Source: Clostridia bacterium (GTDB lineage Bacteria > Bacillota > Clostridia > Christensenellales > CAG-138). From it: 64,000 bases of DNA. Of this stretch, positions 1 to 7,831 are shown piece after piece (position 1 is the first letter of the stretch; each line of letters opens with the position of its first letter). The stretch covers positions 1-64,000 of the forward strand of contig JAFWJN010000032.1 of NCBI GenBank assembly GCA_017514685.1. Reading direction: 5' to 3'. The notes below the pieces were generated by a model. That model searched no databases and was not told the DNA's origin. It saw only the letters and a program-made list of their open reading frames with translations. The position numbers were made by a program, and so were the translations under genes.

Positions 1-1
1 C

Positions 2-55
2 ATCAATGCTGCGAAGAACATATTAAACGAAGGACTGAAAAAGATCAGTTCCTGA
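2..55 (+). CDS. tnpB: IS200/IS605-family TnpB (OrfB), C-terminal end only
   Basis: This is the last 17 codons of a protein whose body lies off the left edge. The reading frame INAAKNILNEGLKKISS then TGA carries the N-A-A-x-N-I-L-x-E-G tail typical of TnpB, the RNA-guided nuclease of IS605/IS607-type elements. The sequence immediately downstream looks like the matching element right end, which supports the call. Whether the full gene is intact cannot be judged from this window. Confidence 0.8.
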   Translation: MNAAKNILNEGLKKISS

Positions 56-189
56 GAGACCATAGGAAACGTAGGGCCGGGCGAGCCCGAACGGAAACGC
101 CTGTGGAGACCGTGTAAGACTTCCCTATGGAAGCAGTGATCGATGAAGCAGGAATCCCCCATCTTCTAAAGTGGTGGGAGAACGTCAAG
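40..189 (+). ncRNA. Probable omegaRNA (reRNA) and right end of the IS605-type element
   Basis: The sequence from the tnpB stop to about 189 is non-coding and structured. It contains several GC-rich short inverted segments and an imperfect hairpin at about 153-176 (CCCCCATC against GTGGTGGG), then ends in GTCAAG. In IS605-type elements the guide RNA of TnpB is transcribed through the end of tnpB and the right end, and the guide segment is the flanking DNA. By analogy the guide here would start near position 187-190. The exact boundary is inferred, not seen. Confidence 0.55.
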
Positions 190-221
190 TGACTTTCCGA
201 TGTGCTTTTTTCGGAAAAGAG

Positions 222-250
222 TTGACAAATCAGCAGAATAACCGTGTAAT
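222..250 (+). promoter_or_regulatory. Sigma-A-type promoter for the SIMPL-domain gene
   Basis: TTGACA at 222-227, then exactly 17 bases, then TGTAAT at 245-250. This is a near-consensus housekeeping promoter. It lies about 33 bases beyond the predicted element end and about 60 bases before the start codon at 309. Confidence 0.7.
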
Positions 251-308
251 AATATTGCAGGATGACAAGCATGGAAAACGCCAAAGCGGAGGCGCAGGGA
301 GGAGAACA

Positions 309-962
309 ATGAGAATTCTGAAAGTCACCGGAAAAGGGCAGATCAAGGTAAAGCCGGATGTGACCCGGATCGTTATGACCCTGACGGGGATCCACCCCGA
401 ATACGAAAAAACGTTGGAAGCTTCTTCCTCCGAGAAAAAGCAGCTCAAAAGTGTGCTTCTGCCCTTCGGCTTTGAAAGTGCGGATATAAAAACGCTCAGC
501 TTCAACGTAAACACGGAATATGAGAGCTATCAGGAACGGGGACACTATAAGCAGAAATTTGTAGGGTACCGGTACGAGCATGTTCTGAAGATCGAGTTCG
601 ATTCCGACAACAAACGGCTTGGAAAAGTGCTGTACGCGCTCGCGCACGCTCCTGTTCAGACCGAGTTTGTGATCAGCTATACCGTAAAGGACAGGGAATC
701 TGCAAAGAACACCCTTTTAGGAAAAGCGGTGGAAGACGCTTTCGCAAAAGCCGGCGTGCTCGCAGAGGCTTCGGGCGTTTCCCTCAAGGAAATCCAGAGC
801 ATTGACTACTCCTGGGGCGAGATCCAGTTCGAAGCGCATCCGATGAGAAGCCTCGCCAAAGCCTCGGATGCCATGTACGAGGAAGCGTCCTACGATATGA
901 ACATCGAACCGGACGACATCGAGGTGTCGGATACGGTGACGGTCGTCTGGGAGATCGGCTGA
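309..962 (+). CDS. SIMPL-domain (DUF541) protein
   Basis: This 217-residue protein opens with MRILKVTGKGQIKVKPDV, a form of the conserved opening of SIMPL/DUF541 proteins (G-x-G, then K-P-D). The family is soluble and of poorly defined function; some members are periplasmic or linked to kinase signalling or oxidative stress. No signal peptide is visible here, so it is probably cytoplasmic. The ATG at 309 is chosen because GGAGGAGA sits 6-8 bases upstream and the conserved motif starts right at it; an in-frame extension to 171 would run through the promoter. It appears to be a single-gene unit. No partner or substrate can be inferred from the neighbours. Confidence 0.8.
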   Translation: MRILKVTGKGQIKVKPDVTRIVMTLTGIHPEYEKTLEASSSEKKQLKSVLLPFGFESADIKTLSFNVNTEYESYQERGHYKQKFVGYRYEHVLKIEFDSDNKRLGKVLYALAHAPVQTEFVISYTVKDRESAKNTLLGKAVEDAFAKAGVLAEASGVSLKEIQSIDYSWGEIQFEAHPMRSLAKASDAMYEEASYDMNIEPDDIEVSDTVTVVWEIG

Positions 963-1099
963 TTTGGCTCCCGTTGGAAAAAGACAGAGACACCGGCGGA
1001 TTCCATGGTCAGCCGGGCAACGGAGCAGCCGGCAGGTTTGTTGACCGGAACAGGGCACCATCAAAATCAGAAAGAATATCAGGCAAAAGGAGAAAGCAT

Positions 1100-1924
1100 A
1101 TGAAAGAATACGATATCATCGGCCGTATGCAAGAGGTTCTTTCCAAACTGAGAGGAAAGAGAAACACGGAAGTATACGAATATCTGGACGACTTTATTTC
1201 GGATAATCTGTTTATGCCGGATGACGATCCATATGATATTGCCAATGAAATTCTGGAATGCGACGAGCCGAAGCCGTTTCCCAAAGTGATCCGGGACTTT
1301 ATCGAGGAACTGTATACCGTCTCGTTTGAGAACGGCAATCCGGACGCCATGAACGCGATCGGCGCGCTCTACTATGAAGGAGCCCGTGGGTTCGATCAGG
1401 ATTTCACCAAAGCGGTCAACTGCTACAGGATTGCGGCGGAGAACGGATCCCGGCAGGCACAGGAGAATCTCGGATACTGCTATTACTACGGCAGAAATAT
1501 GCCGGTCGACTATGAGAAAGCCTTCCACTATTTCGCGCTCGGCGCGTTTGACGGGCATCTGATCTCCCTTTACAAGATCGGGGATATGTATAAGAACGGG
1601 TATTATGTGGAGAAAAACCTCAAAGAGGCCTTTTTGATCTATTCCAGATGCCTTGACACGATGACGGATGAGACGGCGCCGTATGCTGCAGGACCGGTTT
1701 TCCTTCGCCTGGGAAACGCGCATTTAAACGGAGAGGGCACGGAAAAGGATCCCAAACGTGCGCTGTTCTGTTTCCAGAAGGCGGAGCTCTTCCTCTATGA
1801 CATGATCCAGAACGGAAGTTATATGTATAAGAAGAGCCTGGAGGCGGCTGTTGAGGGTCAGCAAAAAGCCAGGGAGAAACTGGGCAAAGAACTGCCCGGC
1901 AGGGAATGGACGTTTGATGATTGA
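1100..1924 (+). CDS. Sel1-like/TPR repeat protein
   Basis: A 274-residue soluble protein made largely of helical repeats. From about residue 80 it shows Sel1-type units with the pattern A-x-x-x-L-G-x-x-Y-x-x-G and a following D-x-x-K-A-x-x-x-Y (for example AIGALYYEGARGFDQDFTKA and LGYCYYYGRNMPVDYEKA), about four units in all. Such repeats are protein-interaction scaffolds; no catalytic motif is visible. The N-terminal 80 residues are acidic and not recognised. The start at 1100 has AAAGGAG upstream. The 137 bases before it hold no other gene, so it may be co-transcribed with the SIMPL gene. Confidence 0.75.
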   Translation: MKEYDIIGRMQEVLSKLRGKRNTEVYEYLDDFISDNLFMPDDDPYDIANEILECDEPKPFPKVIRDFIEELYTVSFENGNPDAMNAIGALYYEGARGFDQDFTKAVNCYRIAAENGSRQAQENLGYCYYYGRNMPVDYEKAFHYFALGAFDGHLISLYKIGDMYKNGYYVEKNLKEAFLIYSRCLDTMTDETAPYAAGPVFLRLGNAHLNGEGTEKDPKRALFCFQKAELFLYDMIQNGSYMYKKSLEAAVEGQQKAREKLGKELPGREWTFDD

Positions 1925-1964
1925 TTTTTTCTGCCAAAAAGCAGGAAAGAGACCTGATCCAAAG

Positions 1965-1993
1965 GCGCAGAGGAATCCGCTCTGCGCTTATTT
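1965..1993 (+). terminator. Rho-independent terminator after the Sel1-repeat gene
   Basis: GCGCAGAG (1965-1972) and CTCTGCGC (1980-1987) form an 8-bp GC-rich stem with a 7-base loop, followed by TTATTTCC. It lies 40 bases past the stop codon. Confidence 0.65.
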
Positions 1994-2042
1994 CCAAAAT
2001 CTTATTATGACTTAAAAATTTTGACTTAAAAGGGAGCAGAAA

Positions 2043-2939
2043 ATGGCACTGAAACCGGCAAAATGTCCGAGCTGCGGCGCGAACCTTACCATAGAGGAAG
2101 AGCGCAAAAAAGCATTCTGCACGTACTGCGGAACGCCGTTTGTCGTGGAAGACGCGATCCAGAATTATTACATTCAGAATACCGTTCATGTCGATCGTGT
2201 GGAAACGTTGAACCTGAATACGGATATGACGGCGAACGCGAGAATCGAAGCCGGCGAGGCATTTTTGAAACTGGAAAAATTCCCGAATGCTCTGGATGCA
2301 TTTGAGGAGGCGCTGAAAATTCGTCCACAGGAACCTCGGGGGTACTGGGGAAAGATGCGAGCCCTGTCCTATGAATTTGACGCGGGCGAGATGGAAGGAC
2401 TTACGGATGCCGAAGTGATCCATCATGTCTGCGAGATGGAGAACACGTATCATGAGATGCTCATTTTTCTTCCGGAGGATCAGAAGAGCGGATACAGAAC
2501 TCAGTTTATCAGGTATCTGGAGGACATCGATACAGTCGTTGATTCTTCGATAAACAAGATCAAAGAGAGTATATCGGGCGTCAAAAAGGAACTGTCTGAT
2601 TTCGAGTCCGGCCGGAGAAATGCGTTAAAACTAAGGAAAAGATTCAGTATTTTCTTTGGAATTGGGTTCGTTCCGTTGTTAGTGATCATCTGTTGGATCG
2701 CAAAAATGATCGCATCCGGGGAACACAACGGAATAGGATGGGGTCTGCTGCTGCTAAACCTTACAGCACTCGCATTTCTTTACTTTTTTATGGAGCGGAA
2801 AGACAGCGATGCCGGCAAAGCTCTGGCAGGAATTAAGAAATCAACGGAAAAGATACAAGAACTCGACCGGCAATTGAGGGAAAAGCAGAATGCAAGCGGG
2901 ATCATCCGATCAATTGTTTCAACGGACAGGAATTTCTGA
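2043..2939 (+). CDS. Zinc-ribbon and TPR-like membrane-anchored protein
   Basis: This 298-residue protein starts with a zinc ribbon: CPSCGANL at about residues 8-15 and CTYCG at about 27-31, giving two C-x2-C pairs. A TPR-like stretch follows at about 65-100 (LKLEKFPNALDAFEEALKI). Two membrane segments lie near residues 200-250, and a charged coiled-coil-like tail closes the protein. The layout suggests a cytoplasmic ribbon plus repeats tethered to the membrane; no enzyme motif is visible. AGGGAGCAGAAA precedes the ATG. Two copies of TGACTTAAAA lie just upstream (about 2008 and 2022). The function is unknown. Confidence 0.7.
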   Translation: MALKPAKCPSCGANLTIEEERKKAFCTYCGTPFVVEDAIQNYYIQNTVHVDRVETLNLNTDMTANARIEAGEAFLKLEKFPNALDAFEEALKIRPQEPRGYWGKMRALSYEFDAGEMEGLTDAEVIHHVCEMENTYHEMLIFLPEDQKSGYRTQFIRYLEDIDTVVDSSINKIKESISGVKKELSDFESGRRNALKLRKRFSIFFGIGFVPLLVIICWIAKMIASGEHNGIGWGLLLLNLTALAFLYFFMERKDSDAGKALAGIKKSTEKIQELDRQLREKQNASGIIRSIVSTDRNF

Positions 2940-3018
2940 GAAATAAATAAACGGATTGACAACGGCTATTACGAAAATATCGGAAGCACTGTTAACAGGA
3001 TCAAGATAGAATCAATTT

Positions 3019-3060
3019 ATCCCGGAGGATTAAGATTTTTACTCAACAATCCTCCGGGAT
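3019..3060 (+). terminator. 13-bp perfect inverted repeat after the zinc-ribbon gene
   Basis: ATCCCGGAGGATT (3019-3031) pairs perfectly with AATCCTCCGGGAT (3048-3060) around a 16-base loop. It lies about 80 bases past the upstream stop codon. The U-run after the stem is weak (CAGTTTGTAT), so it may be a structured 3' end rather than a textbook terminator. Confidence 0.5.
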
Positions 3061-3078
3061 CAGTTTGTATATGAAAAG

Positions 3079-3112
3079 AATAAGAAGGCTGTTTTGGCTC
3101 AGCCTTCTTATT
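3079..3112 (-). terminator. 13-bp perfect hairpin, probable terminator of the leftward operon
   Basis: AATAAGAAGGCTG (3079-3091) pairs perfectly with CAGCCTTCTTATT (3100-3112) around an 8-base loop. Read on the minus strand the stem is followed by the T-rich CTTTTCATAT, which fits termination of the operon that ends at 3271. It can also act on plus-strand transcripts. Confidence 0.6.
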
Positions 3113-3121
3113 TGGGAGGAA

Positions 3122-3146
3122 AAAAGCAGAACGAAGTTTTGCTTTT
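3122..3146. terminator. A-stem/U-stem hairpin, possible bidirectional terminator
   Basis: AAAAGCAGAAC (3122-3132) pairs with GTTTTGCTTTT (3136-3146), with one G-U pair and a GAA loop. It carries A-runs on one side and T-runs on the other, as in bidirectional terminators. The whole 2940-3270 gap contains only this and the two preceding hairpins; I see no gene in it. Confidence 0.5.
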
Positions 3147-3270
3147 TATTCAGCCGCCATATGTAAAAATCTTGCCTTCTTCTGCTTGCACGGTTGAAAA
3201 AGGAAAAAGTATATGGCAGCTTGTAAATCGATTTTCCTGCTGTCGGTTCGACAGACTGGGAAATAGTTTC

Positions 3271-4104
3271 TTATTGTTTTCCGTAGATTCGGTCAAGAAT
3301 AGGCCTTAAGTGACGGATGGATTCTGAAGCGGCGGTTTCCTGATCAGGCTCCTGAAAGATTTCCGTACAGAATGCGTCATTGTAACCGACTTCATGGAAC
3401 ACCGTCAGAAGTTTATGGAAATCGGTGCCGCAGTTTCCGGGATATCGCCGGTTATTGTCTGCGAGATGGACATGAATGTTGTAGGACGCATACTTCCGGA
3501 TCGTTTCCTCAACGTTCTTTTCTTCAATGTTCATATGGAAGACGTCCATCATCAGGCGGAATCTTCTGCATCCGACATCATCCACCATTTTGGCGCATTC
3601 CGCTACAGTGTTAAGGAAGTTTGTCTGCATGATGCATACCGGTTCAACCGCGATATCAACGCCGACTTCATCACCGTAGGCAGCGATGCTGCGGAACGCC
3701 TGAACTGCCCAGTCATAGGTTCGTTCCCGTTCGATTCCGTGCATGTACTGCCCGCGGACACGGCCGATATTGACTTTTGCACCTAAGTATCCCGCAAATT
3801 CCATCAGCCGTTTTACTTCACGGATCGCGTCGCTTCTGACATGCTCATCCGGATCGGTAAAGGAGATCTTTTTTTGCGCATAGACTTCGCCTGTGCAGAC
3901 CAGGGCAACGGAAAGACCGTTATCTTCGGCAGTCTTTTTCACGTGCTTCCAGTCGAGCAGATCCGGGGAGATCGTCATAAGTTCGACTCCGTCGTACCCA
4001 AGACGGCCAAGATCAGAAAAGCTTTTTTCAATCGATCCCTGATAGGCGGTCACGGCAGGGGATACCGCGACGTCCGGCGTCGCGACCTGATAGCAAAGCC
4101 TCAT
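3271..4104 (-). CDS. Sugar phosphate isomerase/epimerase (xylose-isomerase-like TIM barrel)
   Basis: A 277-residue single-domain protein of the AP-endonuclease-2/xylose-isomerase-like TIM barrel superfamily. The four expected metal ligands are visible in order: E in AVEPVC, D in LMMDVFHMN, H in HVHLADNNRRYPG and E in CTEIFQEP. The segment HVHLADNNRRYPG resembles ketose 3-epimerases (tagatose/psicose and ribulose-phosphate types), so epimerisation of a ketose or ketose phosphate is likely; the exact sugar is not determinable. Its ATG overlaps the stop of the upstream transketolase gene (ATGA), and AAAGGAG lies upstream. It is the last gene of the six-gene leftward operon. Confidence 0.8.
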   Translation of the reverse strand: MRLCYQVATPDVAVSPAVTAYQGSIEKSFSDLGRLGYDGVELMTISPDLLDWKHVKKTAEDNGLSVALVCTGEVYAQKKISFTDPDEHVRSDAIREVKRLMEFAGYLGAKVNIGRVRGQYMHGIERERTYDWAVQAFRSIAAYGDEVGVDIAVEPVCIMQTNFLNTVAECAKMVDDVGCRRFRLMMDVFHMNIEEKNVEETIRKYASYNIHVHLADNNRRYPGNCGTDFHKLLTVFHEVGYNDAFCTEIFQEPDQETAASESIRHLRPILDRIYGKQ

Positions 4105-5051
4105 TTTCCGTTTTTCTCCTTTTTATCCAGTACGCGACGGATCTTGTTTGCAACTGCGGAGGCATCGAACCCGTATTTAGCCTGCAGTTCCTTATACGGA
4201 CCGCATTCTCCGTGGGTATCGTTGATTCCGACAAATTCCATCGGGACGGGGAATCCTTCCTGGGCCAGCACTTCGCTGACAGCGCTTGAAAGACCGCCGA
4301 TCACGGAATGTTCTTCTGCGGTCACAATGGCTTTTGTTTCGGCTGCGCAGCGAAAGATCAGATCCCGGTCGATCGGTTTGATGGAGAACATATCCGCAAC
4401 GCGGACAGAGATTCCTTCTTTTTCCAGCAGTTCCGCGGCTGTAAGGGCATGCCCGACCATGAGCCCGCAGGCGAATACAGTCACGTCCGTACCTTCTTTT
4501 ACGACTTTTCCTTTTCCGATTTCAAAAGATTCATCCAGAGGATAAATGTTCGGGAAGACATCGCGGGACATCCGGAGATAGATGGGTTTTTCCGTTTCCA
4601 CACAGTGACGGACTGCCCAGTCGGTGGAGGCGGCGTCACAGGGGACGATCACCTCAAAGTTCGGCTGCGCCCGCATGATCGCAATATCGTCCAGCGCATG
4701 GTGACTCGGTCCGTCAAAGGCATCCGACATTCCGCTGTAGGTGCCGACCAGTTTGATCGGGAGTTTGGAGTAGGAACCGAAGGTCCGTGCGGCAAGCAGT
4801 CCGCAGGAGGTAACAAACGCTGCGAATGTATTCACAAAGGGGATCATGCCGACGGAAGCAAGACCTGCTGCCATGCCGGTCATGTTTGCTTCGGCAATGC
4901 CGACATTGAGATGCCGGTCGGGGAATGCGTCCCGGAACAGGGCGGACCGGGTGGATCCGCTGACATCCGCATCCAGCACGATGATCTTGTCATTTTCTTT
5001 TCCGTAACGGACCAGTGCTTCGCCGTAGTATTCACGTAAAGTCTTTGCCAT
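4101..5051 (-). CDS. Transketolase, C-terminal subunit (pyrimidine-binding plus C-terminal domains)
   Basis: A 316-residue half-transketolase. It shows ADVSGST near the start, the GIAEANMTGMAAGLA segment that supplies the conserved TPP-activating Glu, and the transketolase C-terminal domain after about residue 190. With the adjacent N-terminal subunit it makes a complete split transketolase, as is common in anaerobic Firmicutes, moving two-carbon ketol units between sugar phosphates. It overlaps the N-subunit by one base (TGATG) and the epimerase by four, so translation is coupled. Being in a catabolic operon, it may serve a dedicated substrate rather than the housekeeping pentose pathway; that part is inference. 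Confidence 0.9.
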   Translation of the reverse strand: MAKTLREYYGEALVRYGKENDKIIVLDADVSGSTRSALFRDAFPDRHLNVGIAEANMTGMAAGLASVGMIPFVNTFAAFVTSCGLLAARTFGSYSKLPIKLVGTYSGMSDAFDGPSHHALDDIAIMRAQPNFEVIVPCDAASTDWAVRHCVETEKPIYLRMSRDVFPNIYPLDESFEIGKGKVVKEGTDVTVFACGLMVGHALTAAELLEKEGISVRVADMFSIKPIDRDLIFRCAAETKAIVTAEEHSVIGGLSSAVSEVLAQEGFPVPMEFVGINDTHGECGPYKELQAKYGFDASAVANKIRRVLDKKEKNGK

Positions 5052-5881
5052 CAGTCCGTCCCTCCCAGTTCACTTATCGCGATTTCATAATGCGCGTCAT
5101 CGATTGCTTTTCCGTGCCAGGCATTCTGTCCTTCCATGAATGAAACGCCTTTTCCCTTGACCGTTTTTGCGATGATGACAACCGGTTTGCTGGTGATTGT
5201 TTTTGCTTTCTGAAGGGAATCATACAGATCGGCAACAATGTGTCCGTCACAGGTCAGAACCTGCCAGCCAAAGGCTTCGAACTTTGCTTTCAGATCACCT
5301 TCCGGCATGATGACGGAAGTCGGTCCGTCCAGCTGTACGCCATTGTAGTCGACGATTGTCGTAAGGTTTTCCGGGTGGAACTTGGATGCTGACATCACTG
5401 CTTCCCAGACGGTTCCTTCATTCAGTTCTCCGTCACCCAATACGACATAGACTCTGCTTGAGAGTCCCTGCTTCTGCAATCCGATTGCAGCGCCGAGTCC
5501 GACAGAGAGACCGAGCCCCAAAGGACCGGAAGTCATGTCCACGCCGGGTGTATCCAGAAGACAGGGATGCCCCTGAAGCCGGGAGTTGAGTTTTCTTAAT
5601 GTATGTAATTCCTCAACAGGGAAGAATCCACGCTCCGCCAGAACCCGGTACAGCATAGGAGCGGCATGCCCTTTGCTCAGGATCAGCCGGTCACGGTCGA
5701 CCCGGTCGGGATGGTCGGGATCTACCCGCATCTCTTCGAACAGAAGAACCGTCAGGATTTCGCACACAGAAAGAGAACCTCCCGGGTGTCCGGTCTGGCG
5801 TTCATGCAAAACCTCGATCAGATCTTTCCGGAACTGTCTGCAAAGATGATTCAGACGGTCTGTTTCCGCTTGATTCATCAT
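5051..5881 (-). CDS. Transketolase, N-terminal (TPP-binding) subunit
   Basis: A 276-residue subunit carrying the thiamine-diphosphate motif GDGELNEGTVWEA about residues 150-162 with the following NG of VDYNGVQLDG, and the GHPGGSLS and LSKGHAAP segments that bind TPP and substrate. It pairs with the C-terminal subunit encoded next. Two ATG codons stand at the start (5879-5881 and 5876-5878) with only a weak ribosome site, but the upstream gene stops 6 bases earlier, so it is probably read by coupling. Split transketolases are well known; specificity cannot be read from the sequence. Confidence 0.9.
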   Translation of the reverse strand: MMNQAETDRLNHLCRQFRKDLIEVLHERQTGHPGGSLSVCEILTVLLFEEMRVDPDHPDRVDRDRLILSKGHAAPMLYRVLAERGFFPVEELHTLRKLNSRLQGHPCLLDTPGVDMTSGPLGLGLSVGLGAAIGLQKQGLSSRVYVVLGDGELNEGTVWEAVMSASKFHPENLTTIVDYNGVQLDGPTSVIMPEGDLKAKFEAFGWQVLTCDGHIVADLYDSLQKAKTITSKPVVIIAKTVKGKGVSFMEGQNAWHGKAIDDAHYEIAISELGGTD

Positions 5882-5887
5882 AGGCGG

Positions 5888-6853
5888 TTACCGATTGACC
5901 ACATTGATGGGAGAACCGTTCAGATAGGCTTTCACGTTATCGATTGCGCAGTCCATGATACGCTGACGGCTTTCTTTCGGAGCCCATGAAATGTGCGGGG
6001 TGATGATGCAGTTCTTGGCGGACAGCAGAGGATTGTCGGAGCTGATCGGTTCCGAGGAAACAACGTCGAGGCCTGCTGCCGCGACTTTGCCGGAGTTCAG
6101 CGCGTCGGCAAGATCCTGTTCGTCGACAAGCGGTCCGCGGGAGTTGTTCAGAAGGATCACGCCATCTTTCATCTTGGCGATGGTATCTTTATTGATGATC
6201 CGCTCGGTCGCCGGGAACAGCGGGCAATGCAGCGCAATGACATCCGATTCCGCCAGAAGCGTATCGAGGTCCGTATAGGTGCCGATCGCTTTCCCGCTTT
6301 CGGACTGGTAGGTATCGTAGGCCAACACTCTCATGCCAAGCGCGGAAGCGATCTTTCCTGTTGTCTGTCCGATTCTTCCGAAGCCGATAATGCCGATTGT
6401 TTTGCCGGCGAGCTCGATCAGAGGATAATCCCAGAAACAGAAATCCGGGCAGGAAGCCCAGCGTCCTTCATGCACCGCCTTGTCATGGTGCGCGATGTGA
6501 TGGCAGATCTCCAGCAGAAGCGCGATGGCAAACTGGCCGACCGATGCCGTTCCGTACGCCGGAACGTTGGTGACCGGAATGCCTTTTTCCTTGGCGGCGG
6601 CGGTGTCTACGATGTTATATCCGGTCGCCAGAACGCTGATGAACTTTACGGAAGGGCAGGCGTCCAGAATCTCGCGGGTCAGAGGCGTTTTGTTGGTGAA
6701 AACGACTTCCGCATCTCCGATCCTGCGGATGATCTCCGCGGTGTCTTTGAGCGGAGTGCGGTCATATACGGTCAGCTCGCCGAGAGCGGCCAGTCCGTCC
6801 CAGCTGAGGTCTCCGGGGTTTTCGGTATATCCGTCCAGAACAACGATCTTCAT
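5888..6853 (-). CDS. D-2-hydroxyacid dehydrogenase (hydroxypyruvate/glyoxylate reductase-like)
   Basis: A 321-residue NAD(P)-dependent dehydrogenase. It has the Rossmann motif GIIGFGRIGQ at about 146-155 and the family triad: Arg in NNSRGPLVDE, Glu in VVSSEP and His in TPHISW. Length and motifs match glycerate/hydroxypyruvate reductases, which interconvert 2-keto acids and D-2-hydroxy acids. Its place beside a phosphatase, isomerases and transketolase suggests a short hydroxy acid as pathway product or intermediate. AAAGGAG lies 7 bases before the ATG. Confidence 0.85.
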   Translation of the reverse strand: MKIVVLDGYTENPGDLSWDGLAALGELTVYDRTPLKDTAEIIRRIGDAEVVFTNKTPLTREILDACPSVKFISVLATGYNIVDTAAAKEKGIPVTNVPAYGTASVGQFAIALLLEICHHIAHHDKAVHEGRWASCPDFCFWDYPLIELAGKTIGIIGFGRIGQTTGKIASALGMRVLAYDTYQSESGKAIGTYTDLDTLLAESDVIALHCPLFPATERIINKDTIAKMKDGVILLNNSRGPLVDEQDLADALNSGKVAAAGLDVVSSEPISSDNPLLSAKNCIITPHISWAPKESRQRIMDCAIDNVKAYLNGSPINVVNR

Positions 6854-6865
6854 ATTCTTTCTCCT

Positions 6866-7756
6866 TTAATCTTCCAGTAATGCCCATGCGCGGTTCAATA
6901 CACGCTTGGTGTTGGCCAGAACAATCTGCTCGTCCTCGCCCGGACGCAGAGTGACTTCCATAGAGAGGACATAGGGATTCTCTGCGTTGAAGAAGCCTTC
7001 TTCCTTCAAAACGCGCAGGTAGTCCAACAGTTCCGGGGTATCGTTTGCGCTGTGCGGATAGCCGAAGCGCGGATGCAGGTCGCCGTATCCGTCGAATCCC
7101 TTTTCCACCACCGCGTTTCCGAAATGGAAATGCGTGATGTACGGACGGAGCGTCCGGATCACAAACTGGGATGTTTCATAGGTAGTGGGGAAATGAGACA
7201 GGTCGACCAGCAGACCGAAATTGCTGTGAGTCGTCCGCATGTCCGCTGCAAACTTTGCGGCAAGCGGCGCGGGACCGATCAGAGCGGCCTTGTCCATGTC
7301 GTAATCGAACACTTCCAGCTCGACATTCATTCCTTTGGTCTTCGCGTAATCGCATACGCTGCGGGTGGTCTTCAGAAGCTGGGCGTACGCCTGCTCCTTG
7401 GTTTCCTTCTCCCATTTGCCTGCCAGGAACGCGATGCCCTTTGCGCCGAGATATTCCGCTTCATCCAATGCTTCCAACAGGGTGGCTTCCGCTTTCAGAC
7501 GATCTGCTTCATCGATCGCATTCGGGTTCAGTTTCGGTCCGAGGAGTCTCGGCTGTGCGCCGTAGCAGACTTTCAGATGGCTCTGATCCAGGATCGCCTT
7601 TGCTTTTTCGTTGTCAGCGCCGTAGCCTTTCAGTTCGATCGCGTCAAAATAATCGTCGCGCGCGATTGCGAGCAGGCTGTCCATGGGCGCGCTTTTCGGA
7701 TAGCTCATCCACTGGATGGTTCCGACCTGAAAATACTTATGAATCGATTCTTTCAT
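6866..7756 (-). CDS. Sugar phosphate isomerase/epimerase (TIM barrel), second paralogue
   Basis: A 296-residue TIM-barrel protein of the xylose-isomerase-like superfamily, only distantly similar to the other one at 3271. Likely metal ligands are E in VELEVFDYD, D in LLVDLSHFP, H in HFHFGNAV and E in LSMEVTLRPG. AGGAGG precedes the ATG by about 10 bases. The gap to the dehydrogenase gene is 12 bases. Two different epimerase-fold proteins in one operon suggest two successive sugar rearrangements; the substrates are not known. Confidence 0.75.
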   Translation of the reverse strand: MKESIHKYFQVGTIQWMSYPKSAPMDSLLAIARDDYFDAIELKGYGADNEKAKAILDQSHLKVCYGAQPRLLGPKLNPNAIDEADRLKAEATLLEALDEAEYLGAKGIAFLAGKWEKETKEQAYAQLLKTTRSVCDYAKTKGMNVELEVFDYDMDKAALIGPAPLAAKFAADMRTTHSNFGLLVDLSHFPTTYETSQFVIRTLRPYITHFHFGNAVVEKGFDGYGDLHPRFGYPHSANDTPELLDYLRVLKEEGFFNAENPYVLSMEVTLRPGEDEQIVLANTKRVLNRAWALLED

Positions 7757-7831
7757 GCTTAAATTCCTCCTGTCATGATTCTTTGTTTAAAATGAGAGGC
7801 GACAGTTTTGATCCATCGCCCTTTGGTTTGC

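Noticed and set aside
193-219. Terminator at CTTTCCGA/TCGGAAAAG after the IS605 end
   Set aside because: The 8-bp inverted repeat has no U-run after it on either strand and overlaps the promoter region.
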